Origin: UBA6821 sp044236545
GTDB taxonomy: Bacteria; Verrucomicrobiota; Verrucomicrobiia; Chthoniobacterales; UBA6821
Direction of reading: 5' to 3'
NCBI GenBank assembly: GCA_044236545.1
Contig: JBIIGI010000013.1
Coordinates: forward strand, 1-42,612
DNA length: 42,612 bases
The notes beneath the pieces are model-generated. The model had not been told where the DNA came from. It did not search any database and saw only the letters and a program-made list of their open reading frames with translations. This document shows positions 1 through 7,093 of the stretch, in pieces (positions within the stretch are counted from its first letter, which is position 1; each line of letters starts with the position of its first letter). The position numbers and the translations under genes are program-made.

Positions 1-896
1 GCAAGAACGCAGGCTCGTAACCCGGGCAGTTCGCCGGCCATCCCGATCACCTTCTCCAGCGTGAGCTTCTCCTCCGTCATGAAAAGCGCCTGCAACCCGG
101 CGGGGTCGGCCAGTTGGTCCTGAGCGTCGATCTTCCAAAGTCGTTCGAGGGTGAGGGCGGCGGGGTGGGCAGGGTCATCCTTCAAGGATGCATCCTTGCC
201 CGCGAGCCCGCTCCCCGACCGGGGCGCCTCCGTTGGTTTTTCCCGGGGAAATTCCCCCGGCGTATTGCGGCGGAAGATCGGGAGTCGTCCGAAAAGGCCT
301 CTCTTGAGCGCCCCGTCCTTTGCGGGAGGGGAGGAGGGGGCATCGCATGGTTTCTCCGACGACGAAGAGGGCGGAAGTTCCGGCGACGCCTCCGCGAGCA
401 CCGCAGCCGCGGGGATCGCGGTCGACTGGGTACTCTCGGTATCGGCGCTGCCGGGAACTGGGAGTGACGTGTCCGTCTTCTCCTCGGTTTTCACCGTGGA
501 AGCGGTTTCGTCGGGTTTTTTTGGGACTTCGGGGCCGTCCTCGTCAGGAGCAGTCCGGGCCACCACCTCCGGCGGCAACTCCTCGCGCCGAGTGACCATC
601 TTGAAATACAGGGCTATCCACCCGGGAGGGAGGGTGATCTTCTCGGCGGGGTCTCGGCCCTCGGGAACCTGCACGAGGTCGGGCGCCAATTCCTGCAGGC
701 GACTCAGGGCGATCCGGGGTGTATTACCGACGAGCAGGTCAGCGCACGGGATCTCGATGGAGCGATCGCCAGGACTGCCGCCGCGGCTGAACTCCCCCGG
801 CAGACGGGCCATCAACTCGCCGGCCGGAAGGGTCACCGTCCCGGGAGCTTCATCGTAATAGCGATAGCGGGGTGTCGAGTTGGTTGCAGTTGCCAC
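1..896 (-). CDS. Unrecognised protein with low-complexity linker, 3' end outside window
   Basis: An open minus-strand frame runs from a GTG at 896 off the left edge, giving at least 298 residues. The GTG is chosen because GGAAG lies about 8 nt upstream; the frame itself stays open further upstream into the region antisense to hisI. The N-terminal third looks folded (RYRYYDEAPGTVTLPAGEL, later PPGWIALYFKMVTRREELPP). A long Pro/Ser/Thr/Glu-rich stretch follows, typical of a disordered linker. The last visible part, with LERLWKIDAQDQL and LFMTEEKLTLEKVI, looks folded again and may start a second domain. I recognise no family. It is divergent from hisI, about 100 nt away. The existence of the gene is well supported by frame length and composition; its function is unknown. 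Confidence 0.6.
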   Translation of the reverse strand, partial: MATATNSTPRYRYYDEAPGTVTLPAGELMARLPGEFSRGGSPGDRSIEIPCADLLVGNTPRIALSRLQELAPDLVQVPEGRDPAEKITLPPGWIALYFKMVTRREELPPEVVARTAPDEDGPEVPKKPDETASTVKTEEKTDTSLPVPGSADTESTQSTAIPAAAVLAEASPELPPSSSSEKPCDAPSSPPAKDGALKRGLFGRLPIFRRNTPGEFPREKPTEAPRSGSGLAGKDASLKDDPAHPAALTLERLWKIDAQDQLADPAGLQALFMTEEKLTLEKVIGMAGELPGLRACVL

Positions 897-992
897 GGGG
901 TGATCTTCCGAAATGCCAACCCGCACCGCAATGGCGAATCCGCAGTCGAGATTCTTCTTGCGAAGAATCGTCCCCACCTCCGAAATGACACG

Positions 993-1379
993 ATGCAATT
1001 GAATCTCAAATACGACGACCGGGGACTGATTCCAGCCATTGTTCAGGAGAACGCCGAGAAAGGCGGGCGCGTGCTCATGATGGCCTGGATGAACGAGGAT
1101 TCCCTCAGGCATTCCGTCGAGACCGGCTACATGCACTACTGGAGCCGCTCCCGCAAAAAGCTCTGGAAGAAAGGCGAGTCGAGCGGCCACACGCAGAAAA
1201 TCCTGCGTTGGTTCGTCGATTGCGACCGCGACACCCTCCTCTTTGAGGTCGAGCAGCACGGCGGCGCCTGCCACACCGGCTTTGCGAGTTGCTTCTATGT
1301 CGAGCTCGACAAAACCGGGAACGACCTTCCGCCACAGGAAGAGCCGCTCTTCAGTCCCGACAGCGTTTACAAGGGGTAG
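993..1379 (+). CDS. hisI: Phosphoribosyl-AMP cyclohydrolase
   Basis: 128 residues, the usual size of a monofunctional HisI. It hydrolyses the purine ring of phosphoribosyl-AMP, the third step of histidine synthesis, in the cytosol. The signature is clear: MMAWMNEDSL and TGYMHYWSRSRKKLW near the N-terminus, DCDRDTLLFEVEQHG with the Asp residues that bind Mg, and ACHTGFASCFY carrying two of the Zn-binding Cys. There is no HisE domain after it, so the pyrophosphohydrolase must be encoded elsewhere. ATG at 993 is preferred because homology starts at LKYDDRGLIPAIVQ; the frame is open upstream to about 900 but that part is not HisI-like. thyA follows after 22 nt, so the two are probably co-transcribed. 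Confidence 0.95.
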   Translation: MQLNLKYDDRGLIPAIVQENAEKGGRVLMMAWMNEDSLRHSVETGYMHYWSRSRKKLWKKGESSGHTQKILRWFVDCDRDTLLFEVEQHGGACHTGFASCFYVELDKTGNDLPPQEEPLFSPDSVYKG

Positions 1380-1401
1380 GCTGATCACCCTTCCCGTCCC
1401 G

Positions 1402-2196
1402 ATGATCCAATACCACCGCCTTCTCAACCTCGTCCTCGACCACGGGACTCGGAAAGAAGACCGCACCGGCACGGGAACTCTCTCCATCTTCGGCGCGCAG
1501 GAACGCTTTGACCTGACCAAGGGATTTCCCCTGCTCACCACCAAGAAGCTGCACCTCCGCTCCATCATCCACGAGCTGCTCTGGTTCCTCAAGGGTGACA
1601 CCAACATCGGCTACCTCAAGGAACACGGCGTCACGATCTGGGACGAGTGGGCTGATGCGAACGGCGACCTCGGGCCCGTCTACGGCGCGCAGTGGCGCAA
1701 GTGGCGCACCCCGGAGGGCGGCTCCGTCGACCAGATCGCCCGCGTCGTCGAGGATCTCAAAAAAAATCCCGACAGCCGCCGTCACATTGTCAACGCCTGG
1801 AATCCCGGTGAAATCGACCAGATGGCGCTCGCGCCTTGCCATGCCCTTGTCCAGTTCTACGTCGCGAACGGCGAACTCAGCTGCCAGCTCTACCAGCGCA
1901 GTGCGGATCTCTTCCTCGGCGTCCCCTTTAACATCGCTTCCTACGCCCTGCTCACCATGATGATCGCTCAGGTCTGCGGGCTGAAAGCCAAGGAGTTCAT
2001 CCACACCTTCGGCGATCTCCACCTCTACGTGAACCACCTCGAGCAGGCCCGCCTCCAGCTCACGCGCGAACCTCGTCCCCTCCCGCGGATGCTGCTCAAT
2101 CCCGCGGTGAAAAATCTGGAAGACTTCCGCTACGAGGACTTCACCCTCGAAGGATACGACCCGCACCCCGCGATCAAGGCCCCCATCGCTGTTTAG
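1402..2196 (+). CDS. thyA: Thymidylate synthase
   Basis: 264 residues, exactly the length of the E. coli enzyme. It methylates dUMP to dTMP with methylene-tetrahydrofolate and releases dihydrofolate, which the nearby folA product recycles. Visible marks are RTGTGTLSIFG for phosphate binding, HELLWFLKGDTNIGYL, WDEWAD, the active-site cysteine in LAPCHALVQFY at residue 146 (same position as E. coli), and SADLFLGVPFNIASYALL. The frame is open upstream from 1243, but ATG 1402 (MIQYHRLL) is the family start. It lies 22 nt after hisI. A copy of the GGAACTCA repeat begins 18 nt after the stop codon. Confidence 0.97.
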   Translation: MIQYHRLLNLVLDHGTRKEDRTGTGTLSIFGAQERFDLTKGFPLLTTKKLHLRSIIHELLWFLKGDTNIGYLKEHGVTIWDEWADANGDLGPVYGAQWRKWRTPEGGSVDQIARVVEDLKKNPDSRRHIVNAWNPGEIDQMALAPCHALVQFYVANGELSCQLYQRSADLFLGVPFNIASYALLTMMIAQVCGLKAKEFIHTFGDLHLYVNHLEQARLQLTREPRPLPRMLLNPAVKNLEDFRYEDFTLEGYDPHPAIKAPIAV

Positions 2197-2214
2197 AATG
2201 CGAAGCCGAAGGGT

Positions 2215-2242
2215 ATTAATATGGAACTCAAGAACTCAGGAA
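2215..2242 (+). repeat. Intergenic GGAACTCA repeat, copy 1
   Basis: ATTAATAT followed by GGAACTCA, AGAACTCA and GGAA. One base (A for G in the second unit) departs from the commonest form. Orientation is plus. It separates thyA from the higA-type gene and pairs as a direct repeat with the split copy at 2620-2680. The ATG within it (2221) opens a 22-codon frame that ends TGATG on the start codon of the next gene. Confidence 0.85.
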
Positions 2243-2289
2243 ATAAGCTTCTGAATGTTTCCTTGGTCACCATTGAGGATACCCACTGA
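2242..2289 (+). pseudogene. Possible remnant of a HigB toxin 3' end
   Basis: The 15 codons before the higA-type gene, in the frame that ends TGA at 2287-2289, read NKLLNVSLVTIEDTH. The end resembles the conserved end of HigB-family toxins, which finish in a V-x-(I/L)-x-D-Y-H pattern just before higA. The upstream part is repeat sequence, so if this is higB, all but its last codons are gone. TGA overlaps the higA ATG by one base, as expected of a coupled pair. The match is short and this is an inference. Confidence 0.35.
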
Positions 2290-2594
2290 TGAACAACTAC
2301 ATGTCAAACCCCGCGGCCGGACTCATCGAGGACACCCTCGAATATCTCGGCATTTCACACGCCCAAGCCGCAAGGGACATGGGCATTCCGAGGTCGCGCC
2401 TCAGCGATATGTTTGCCGGGCGCAAGGGCGTCTCCGTCGATACCGCTCTGCGCTTCGAGCGCTATACCAAATCGCCCGCTGATCTCCTCATCAGAGCCCA
2501 GGCCGAATACGACCTCCGCAAGGCGCAAAAAGAAAAACTCTCCGAAATCAAGCGTACCGTCCGTCCGGCATCCGTGACACTCAAAGCCGCCTGA
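2289..2594 (+). CDS. higA: HigA-type antitoxin / XRE-family regulator, orphan
   Basis: 101 residues. A helix-turn-helix occupies about residues 20-60: AQAARDMGIPRSRLSDMFAGRKGVSVDTALRFERY, the pattern of the HigA family, in which the regulator binds its own promoter and neutralises a HigB mRNase. The C-terminal part is a charged helix (DLRKAQKEKLSEIKR). No intact toxin gene lies on either side; only a possible higB tail precedes it. GAGGAT about 8 nt before ATG 2289 supports the start; a second ATG lies four codons in. It is bracketed by repeat copies at 2215 and 2620. It could also be a plain regulator that never had a partner. Confidence 0.75.
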   Translation: MNNYMSNPAAGLIEDTLEYLGISHAQAARDMGIPRSRLSDMFAGRKGVSVDTALRFERYTKSPADLLIRAQAEYDLRKAQKEKLSEIKRTVRPASVTLKAA

Positions 2595-2619
2595 CCAGGA
2601 TCGACTGAAGACTCCAGGG

Positions 2620-2680
2620 ATTAATATGGAACTGAAATGCAACGGATGCGAAGCAACGGCCAAGCAAGCCAACTCAGGAA
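2620..2680 (+). repeat. Intergenic GGAACTCA repeat, split copy 2
   Basis: The left part ATTAATATGGAACT is at 2620-2633 and the right part AACTCAGGAA at 2671-2680, with 37 unrelated bases between them. A 51-codon frame from the ATG at 2626 runs through both parts to a TAG at 2779-2781, five bases before folA; I do not regard it as a proven gene. Confidence 0.6.
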
Positions 2681-2785
2681 TGCTGGCGCAGGAGTTTTGG
2701 CAGCAGGCAAGACCGAGGACTGGTAGCGGTATCGGGCATACCGCACAGGACGAGAACGCGGCATGCCGCCAAAAGAACTAGCCAG

Positions 2786-3334
2786 ATGATCAAATCGATT
2801 GTGGCAATGGCTGAGAACCGAGTGATCGGGAATGCCGGCACGATCCCGTGGCATCTCCCCGAGGATTTCAAATTCTTCAAGGCGACCACCATGGGTCATG
2901 CGATCCTCATGGGCCGTAAGACTTACGAGTCCATCGGCAAGCCGCTCCCCGGTCGGGAAAACATCGTCCTCTCCCGCACCATGCCGGAGACCCCGGGTGT
3001 CACCGTCATCCGCTCCCTCGACGATCTGAAAGAACCCACCGATGGGCGGGACCTCTTCGTGATCGGCGGCGAAGAGATCTACCGACTCCTCCTCCCCAGA
3101 GTGCAGGAACTCTACGTCACCAAAGTCCCCAGAACCATCGACGGCGACACCCGCTTCCCCGAGTTCGAATCACAATTCGATGCAGGAACTAAAGTTCTAA
3201 AAACCAATGACTTCTCCGTGTGGAAGTATCGGAGAATAACTCAACAACCATCCCCTTTCCTTATTTCGACGACATCAGGCTTTCTTTATCTTTGCTTTGC
3301 GAACAATCTTATTTCTAATTACAAGTTCGGTTAA
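2786..3334 (+). CDS. folA: Dihydrofolate reductase with unusual C-terminal tail
   Basis: 182 residues. It reduces dihydrofolate to tetrahydrofolate with NADPH, closing the cycle opened by ThyA. Family marks: SIVAMAENRVIGNAGTIPWHLPEDF (substrate and cofactor loop, acidic residue at 27), MGRKTYESIGKPLPGRENIVLSR, and FVIGGEEIYRLLLP with the Gly-Gly of the NADPH site. The normal enzyme ends near VWKYRR (residue 150). Here another 32 residues follow (PSPFLISTTSGF and on), rich in hydrophobic residues, encoded by DNA much richer in A+T than the rest. The tail looks acquired at the edge of an AT-rich insertion that also holds the next gene. Whether the tail is kept in the mature protein cannot be told. 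Confidence 0.92.
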   Translation: MIKSIVAMAENRVIGNAGTIPWHLPEDFKFFKATTMGHAILMGRKTYESIGKPLPGRENIVLSRTMPETPGVTVIRSLDDLKEPTDGRDLFVIGGEEIYRLLLPRVQELYVTKVPRTIDGDTRFPEFESQFDAGTKVLKTNDFSVWKYRRITQQPSPFLISTTSGFLYLCFANNLISNYKFG

Positions 3335-3377
3335 AATATATCTTTGCCCAACTTAATATCACGATCATAGTTTGGCG

Positions 3378-3734
3378 ATGAATGAAGACTTTGGAAAATA
3401 TTACAATAATGATGACTTCTGGGAGAAGATAAAGGGTGCAGCTGAAGATGCTGGTCGTGAAATTGTTGAGAAAGGAATGACCCTTTATTACTGTTCTCAA
3501 GATCCGAAATCACCCATTTGGGCAAAAGGTGTTATTGGCGCAGCTCTTGGATACTTCATATTTCCACTAGACGCCATACCGGACTTCACTCCTTTCGTCG
3601 GATATGCTGACGACATGGGTGCTATTGTTGCTGCTACCGCTGCATTAGGCGCTTCCATCACCAAGGCCCATGCGAGAGCGGCCAAGAAGAAGATAGCTAC
3701 ATGGTTCGGACCCAAGCGCAGAACAAAACAATAG
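3378..3734 (+). CDS. DUF1232 (YkvA-like) membrane protein
   Basis: 118 residues from ATG 3378; a TTG two codons upstream (3372) is an alternative and neither has a visible Shine-Dalgarno. The centre carries the DUF1232 signature, GALGYFIFPLDAIPDFTPF-like, seen here as AALGYFIFPLDAIPDFTPF and then VGYADDMGAI. This family is a small hydrophobic domain of unknown function. A second hydrophobic helix (AIVAATAALGASITKAHARA) and a basic tail (KRRTKQ) follow. Base composition is poorer in G+C than the neighbours, and together with the AT-rich tail of folA it suggests recent arrival. Confidence 0.75.
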   Translation: MNEDFGKYYNNDDFWEKIKGAAEDAGREIVEKGMTLYYCSQDPKSPIWAKGVIGAALGYFIFPLDAIPDFTPFVGYADDMGAIVAATAALGASITKAHARAAKKKIATWFGPKRRTKQ

Positions 3735-3744
3735 GCCTGACAAA

Positions 3745-4170
3745 CCCGCCCCTCGAACCCCTGCAATCTGGGGCGTCGTAAACGGAGCAGCCTTTGGGTG
3801 TGAGCTTTTCGGGGGCAACTCACTCTTGTAGTTATTGGATTATACAAAAGGCTAGGAAGATCGGATGGAGAGCAAGGCGGCCAAGAACCAAGCCTCTGGG
3901 AGGAGGCGCGGAGAAGACCGCGAAGCGGAACCCGCGAGGGCGGCACTGCTTTGTGGGAGCAAAGTGCCGTTCAAAAGCCGTAGAAAAGACGCGTGGGAAC
4001 GCGGCTTAGTCATTCGAGGCGAAGGCCGAGAAGTCTGCGGATCAGCAGATCCGCGGATGCATGATCGGGGACGATCGGCAGACAAAACTACTGCGAGCAC
4101 AGGCGAACAACGCCCCGCGCTGAATACCGGGCCGTGGGAACGGCCGGGATAGCCTACGCTTAAGCGTAGC
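3745..4170. other. Non-coding stretch dense in hairpins
   Basis: No convincing gene lies between 3735 and 4221. The stretch is packed with inverted repeats: CCCC/GGGG around 3757-3774; GTGAG/CTCAC at 3798-3823; CGCGG-AGAAGA-CCGCG near 3908; GGCACTGCTTTG-TGGGA-GCAAAGTGCC near 3940-3967; CGCG-TGGGAA-CGCG at 3990-4003; GCGGATC-AGCA-GATCCGC near 4037-4054; CCGGGCCG-TGGGAA-CGGCCGGG near 4127-4148; and the perfect palindrome CTACGCTTAAGCGTAG at 4154-4169. Three of the stems differ in sequence but share a TGGGA(A) loop, which is what a conserved RNA fold would leave. It could be a structured RNA or a REP-like non-autonomous element. The strand is not determined. Confidence 0.5.
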
Positions 4171-4221
4171 CCTTCAGGGCGAGACGAGCGGGAGCGAGCG
4201 AGGCAAATCCCAAGCCTCCAA

Positions 4222-4908
4222 CTAATCCCTTTGCTGGCGGGGGATAATTTTGAGCGTCTGCGGCTCCACTCTCCCGATGGAATTCGCGGGCAGCACCCCT
4301 CTCCAGGAAGTTCCCGGGTAGATGATGGTATCGCGGCCGATGATGGAGCCGGGGCTTAAGACCGCGTTGCAGCCGATTTCGGCGCGGTCACCGACGATGG
4401 CACCGAACTTGCGAAGGCCCGTTGGAATGATTCCTTCGGCGGTTTTCACGGAGACTGGCTGATGGTCGAGCCGGACATTGGAGAGGATGGCTCCTGCACC
4501 GAGGTGTGCCTTGTGGCCGAGGATGGAGTCGCCGACGTAATTGAAGTGGGGGATCTGCGCCTCGTCGAAGATGAGGCAGTTCTTGAGCTCGCAGGAGTTG
4601 CCCAGCACGACGCCGTTGCCAACCACGACGTTCTCCCGGATGTAGGCGCCGTTGCGGATTTCGCATCCCTCGCCGATCCACGCGGGACCCTTGATCATCG
4701 CTCCTTGCTCGATGACCGTGCCGCGCCCGATGTGGACGGCGCCACTGATGAACGGCTTGCCGATGAGCTTGCCGAAGATGCCCGGCTTGAGCCGGAACTG
4801 CAGGTAGGTCGAGATCTTAGCCAGCGCCTCCCAGGCATGGGTCGTGTTCTCGAAAATGACACTGTGCTCGGTGCGGTCGAGGTCGAGGAGGCTGTCAGGC
4901 GAAAACAT
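4222..4908 (-). CDS. Left-handed beta-helix (hexapeptide repeat) acyl/nucleotidyl-transferase-like protein
   Basis: 228 residues. From about residue 60 the sequence is a run of hexapeptide repeats (VHIGRGTVIEQGAMIKGPAW, IRENVVVGNGVVLGNS) that form a left-handed beta-helix. The HFNYVGDSILG and GAGAILSNV region resembles the C-terminal half of GlmU, where this helix carries glucosamine-1-phosphate acetyltransferase activity. The uridylyltransferase half of GlmU is absent. A role in nucleotide-sugar metabolism is likely, but the acyl group and substrate cannot be read from the sequence. It is the last gene of the minus group after cysS; between them lies an inverted pair of intergenic repeats that may form a hairpin. 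Confidence 0.8.
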   Translation of the reverse strand: MFSPDSLLDLDRTEHSVIFENTTHAWEALAKISTYLQFRLKPGIFGKLIGKPFISGAVHIGRGTVIEQGAMIKGPAWIGEGCEIRNGAYIRENVVVGNGVVLGNSCELKNCLIFDEAQIPHFNYVGDSILGHKAHLGAGAILSNVRLDHQPVSVKTAEGIIPTGLRKFGAIVGDRAEIGCNAVLSPGSIIGRDTIIYPGTSWRGVLPANSIGRVEPQTLKIIPRQQRD

Positions 4909-4940
4909 GGGGATGTGGAAAAGACTACCGAGAGGAAAAA

Positions 4941-4965
4941 AATATGGAACTCAGGAACTCAGAAA
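4941..4965 (+). repeat. Intergenic GGAACTCA repeat, copy 3 (left arm of inverted pair)
   Basis: AATATGGAACTCAGGAACTC then AGAAA. It is the reverse complement, with one gap, of copy 4 at 5015-5044. On one strand the two arms can pair over about 24 bases around a loop of 49 nt, in the gap between cysS and the hexapeptide-repeat gene. Confidence 0.85.
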
Positions 4966-5014
4966 TGGGAAATGTGCGAAGAAATTCACTGGGAAGAGGT
5001 TTTGGCTTCTTCTT

Positions 5015-5044
5015 TTTCCTGAGTTCCTGAGTTCCATATTAATT
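5015..5044 (-). repeat. Intergenic GGAACTCA repeat, copy 4 (right arm of inverted pair)
   Basis: On the minus strand this reads AATTAATATGGAACTCAGGA then ACTCAGGAAA, the most complete form in the window. It lies four bases beyond the cysS stop codon and points toward the downstream gene at 4908. Confidence 0.88.
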
Positions 5045-5047
5045 TCT

Positions 5048-6469
5048 TCAGCTCCTCAATATTTTCTGTCCGTCTTTTGTATCTTTAACGGTCCATCCGA
5101 GTGCGGCGATTTGGTCGCGGAGTTCGTCGCTCTTTTTCCATTCCTTGGCCGCACGGGCGGCGGCGCGGTCGGCAAGTAGCTCCTCCACCTCCTGCGGGAT
5201 CGCGGCGACGTCATCAGGCTGAAGAGCCAGCACACCATCCACACGGGCGAGCCATGCGAGAAGTCCGCGTGCCTGCGGCGGGGTCAGCCGTCCCTCATCC
5301 ATGCTACGGTTGCTCTCACGCAGGGTCTCGAAGAGGATCGCCAATGCGCCTGAGATATTCAGGTCATCATCCAGTGCCGTGAAGAATCCCTCCGTCGTCG
5401 CGTCGGGCGCCTCCACGGCGGGTTCCGATCCGGCGGTCTCTTGAGCTTTCTTCAGGAGGCGCTCGCGCCATGCATCGAGCCGCGCCAGCGCGGTGCGGGC
5501 CGCCGCGAGGCCCTCCATGGTGAAGTTGAGCGCTCCCCGGTAGTGGACGGAAATCAGTGCATAGCGGACCTCGCGGCCCGACCATCCCTTTTCCAGCAGA
5601 TCACGGAGTGTGAAGAAATTCCCCGCAGACTTGGCCATCTTCGATCCCTCGACCATGAGGTGGGCGCAGTGCATCCAGTAGCGGACGAAGGGGGACTTTC
5701 CGTGACCCGCGCACTCGCATTGGGCGATCTCGGCCTCGTGATGGGGGAAGATGTTGTCGACTCCTCCGCAGTGGATGTCGATGGTCTCGCCGAGCAGGCC
5801 GGTCGCCATGGCGCTGCACTCGATGTGCCATCCGGGACGCCCCTTTCCCCACGGGCTCTCCCATCCGACGGCTCCATCCTCGGGGACCCAGGCCTTCCAG
5901 AGGGCGAAGTCGGCGACGGCTTCCTTCTCGTACTCGTCGCTCGCAACCCGCTGTCCGGGGCGCTGTCCCTCCAGATCGACGTGGGCGAGCTTTCCGTAAT
6001 CCGGGAAGGATGCGATGCGGAAATAGAGGGATCCATCCTCGGCCTGATAGGCGTGCCCGCGCTCCATGAGCGTGGCGATCATCGCAATCATCCGGGCGAT
6101 CTGCTCGGGATCGGTGGCCGCCGGATAAGCCTCCGCGGGAACGAGCCGCAGGGTCTTTGCATCCTCGAAGAAGGCCTCCTTGAAGGGACGGGTGTAGTCG
6201 CCGAGCGCCATGCCTGCGGCATGGGCTCCCCGGATCGTCTTGTCGTCGACATCCGTGAGGTTCATCACGCGGCGGACGGTGAAGCCCCTCTCCTGGAGAT
6301 GTCGCTGGAGGAGATCCTCGAAGACGTAGGCCCGGAAGTTACCGATATGGGCGTGGGCGTAGATGGTGGGGCCGCACGTGTAGAGGGAGAGGGTCTGACC
6401 CTCGCCTGGGCGCGGTGCGATCGCCTCAAGCTTGCGGCTGAGCGTGTTGTGAACCTGGACGGCACCCAT
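5048..6469 (-). CDS. cysS: Cysteinyl-tRNA synthetase
   Basis: 473 residues, normal for the bacterial enzyme (about 460). It charges tRNA-Cys with cysteine in the cytosol. Class I signatures are present: CGPTIYAHAHIGN at residues 32-44 contains the HIGH-type motif and the first zinc ligand Cys32; later zinc ligands are Cys in WHIECSAMA and His-Glu in PHHEAEIAQ; KMAKS near residue 277 is the KMSKS loop. The C-terminal part is the helical anticodon-binding region. Its ATG follows the ispF stop by 3 nt, so the two are one unit, an arrangement common in bacteria. Confidence 0.97.
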   Translation of the reverse strand: MGAVQVHNTLSRKLEAIAPRPGEGQTLSLYTCGPTIYAHAHIGNFRAYVFEDLLQRHLQERGFTVRRVMNLTDVDDKTIRGAHAAGMALGDYTRPFKEAFFEDAKTLRLVPAEAYPAATDPEQIARMIAMIATLMERGHAYQAEDGSLYFRIASFPDYGKLAHVDLEGQRPGQRVASDEYEKEAVADFALWKAWVPEDGAVGWESPWGKGRPGWHIECSAMATGLLGETIDIHCGGVDNIFPHHEAEIAQCECAGHGKSPFVRYWMHCAHLMVEGSKMAKSAGNFFTLRDLLEKGWSGREVRYALISVHYRGALNFTMEGLAAARTALARLDAWRERLLKKAQETAGSEPAVEAPDATTEGFFTALDDDLNISGALAILFETLRESNRSMDEGRLTPPQARGLLAWLARVDGVLALQPDDVAAIPQEVEELLADRAAARAAKEWKKSDELRDQIAALGWTVKDTKDGQKILRS

Positions 6470-6472
6470 CGC

Positions 6473-6973
6473 TTATTCGGCAGGCGTTTCGACGGAGGCC
6501 GTTGCGAGGGCGGCGATCCCTTCTCCGCGTCCGAGGAAACCGAGGCACTCATTGGTCGTCGCCTTGACTCCGACCCGTGACGAGTCGAGCCCCAGTGATC
6601 CGGCGATGCGCTCCCTCATCTGCTGGACATAGGGACCGATGCGCGGTTCCTCCGCAACCAGGGTGGAGTCGACGTTGATGATCCTGGCCCCCGCGTCGGC
6701 GAGGATCCCCGCGACGCGGCGCAGGATCTCGAGGCTTGAGATGCCCCGGATCGAGGGATCGGTGTTCGGGAAATAATGACCTATGTCCTGGAGCCCCGCT
6801 GCGCCGAGCAGTGCGTCGGCGATCGCGTGGCAGAGAACGTCGGCATCCGAGTGACCGGAAAGCGTGAGCCCCTGCGGGTGCTGGAAGGTCACGCCTCCAA
6901 GGATGAGGGGTCGGTCCGTCCCCGCCGCCTCGAGTCGATGGACGTCATAGCCGATGCCGCTGCGTGTGATCAT
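6473..6973 (-). CDS. ispF: 2-C-methyl-D-erythritol 2,4-cyclodiphosphate synthase
   Basis: 166 residues (family about 160). It cyclises CDP-methylerythritol 2-phosphate in the non-mevalonate isoprenoid pathway, acting as a trimer. Metal ligands D10 and H12 are in GYDVHRL; GHSDADVLCHAIADALLGA supplies the third ligand and pocket; TNECLGFLGRGEGIAA is the C-terminal signature. It is the first gene of the ispF-cysS pair. The 120-bp gap upstream contains two kinds of short intergenic repeat, one of which (7054-7084) points at this gene. Confidence 0.96.
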   Translation of the reverse strand: MITRSGIGYDVHRLEAAGTDRPLILGGVTFQHPQGLTLSGHSDADVLCHAIADALLGAAGLQDIGHYFPNTDPSIRGISSLEILRRVAGILADAGARIINVDSTLVAEEPRIGPYVQQMRERIAGSLGLDSSRVGVKATTNECLGFLGRGEGIAALATASVETPAE

Positions 6974-6976
6974 GAT

Positions 6977-7009
6977 TTGGGAGATGGTAGATGGGAGCTA
7001 GGAGATGGG
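6977..7009. repeat. Short-period intergenic repeat, GGAGATGG type
   Basis: A run of near-repeats of GGGAGATGG/TAGATGGGA/GCTAGGAGATGGGG, period about 7-9 nt, just upstream of ispF. It resembles in design, but not in sequence, the GGAACTCA family. Confidence 0.55.
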
Positions 7010-7053
7010 GAATCGGGGAGGCGTTCGCCACATCACTTCTGGGACTGCTTTAT

Positions 7054-7084
7054 TTTTCCTGAGTTCCTGGGTTCCTGATAAAAT
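7054..7084 (-). repeat. Intergenic GGAACTCA repeat, copy 5
   Basis: Minus-strand reading: ATCAGGAACCCAGGAACTCA then GGAAAAATA. The leading ATTAATAT is altered to TTTTATC. It has the same orientation as copy 4, so copies 4 and 5 are direct repeats around the cysS-ispF pair. Confidence 0.75.
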
Positions 7085-7093
7085 TTTTGGAGC

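Noticed and set aside
2626..2781. 51-codon frame starting in the split repeat and ending just before folA
   Set aside because: No recognised pattern, and it starts with repeat-derived codons; it may be translated but I cannot support it as a gene.
3745..3830. tRNA or tmRNA end, suggested by CAGGGGTTCGAGGGGC on the minus strand
   Set aside because: No acceptor stem, no CCA and no partner arms; only the T-arm-like stretch fits.
3865..4152. 95-codon frame in the hairpin-rich stretch
   Set aside because: Arg/Gly/Glu-rich, follows the hairpins and shows no secondary-structure pattern of a protein; the stretch is better read as non-coding.
5441..6580. 379-codon open frame antisense to cysS and ispF
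   Set aside because: Shadow of two well-supported genes; no motifs.
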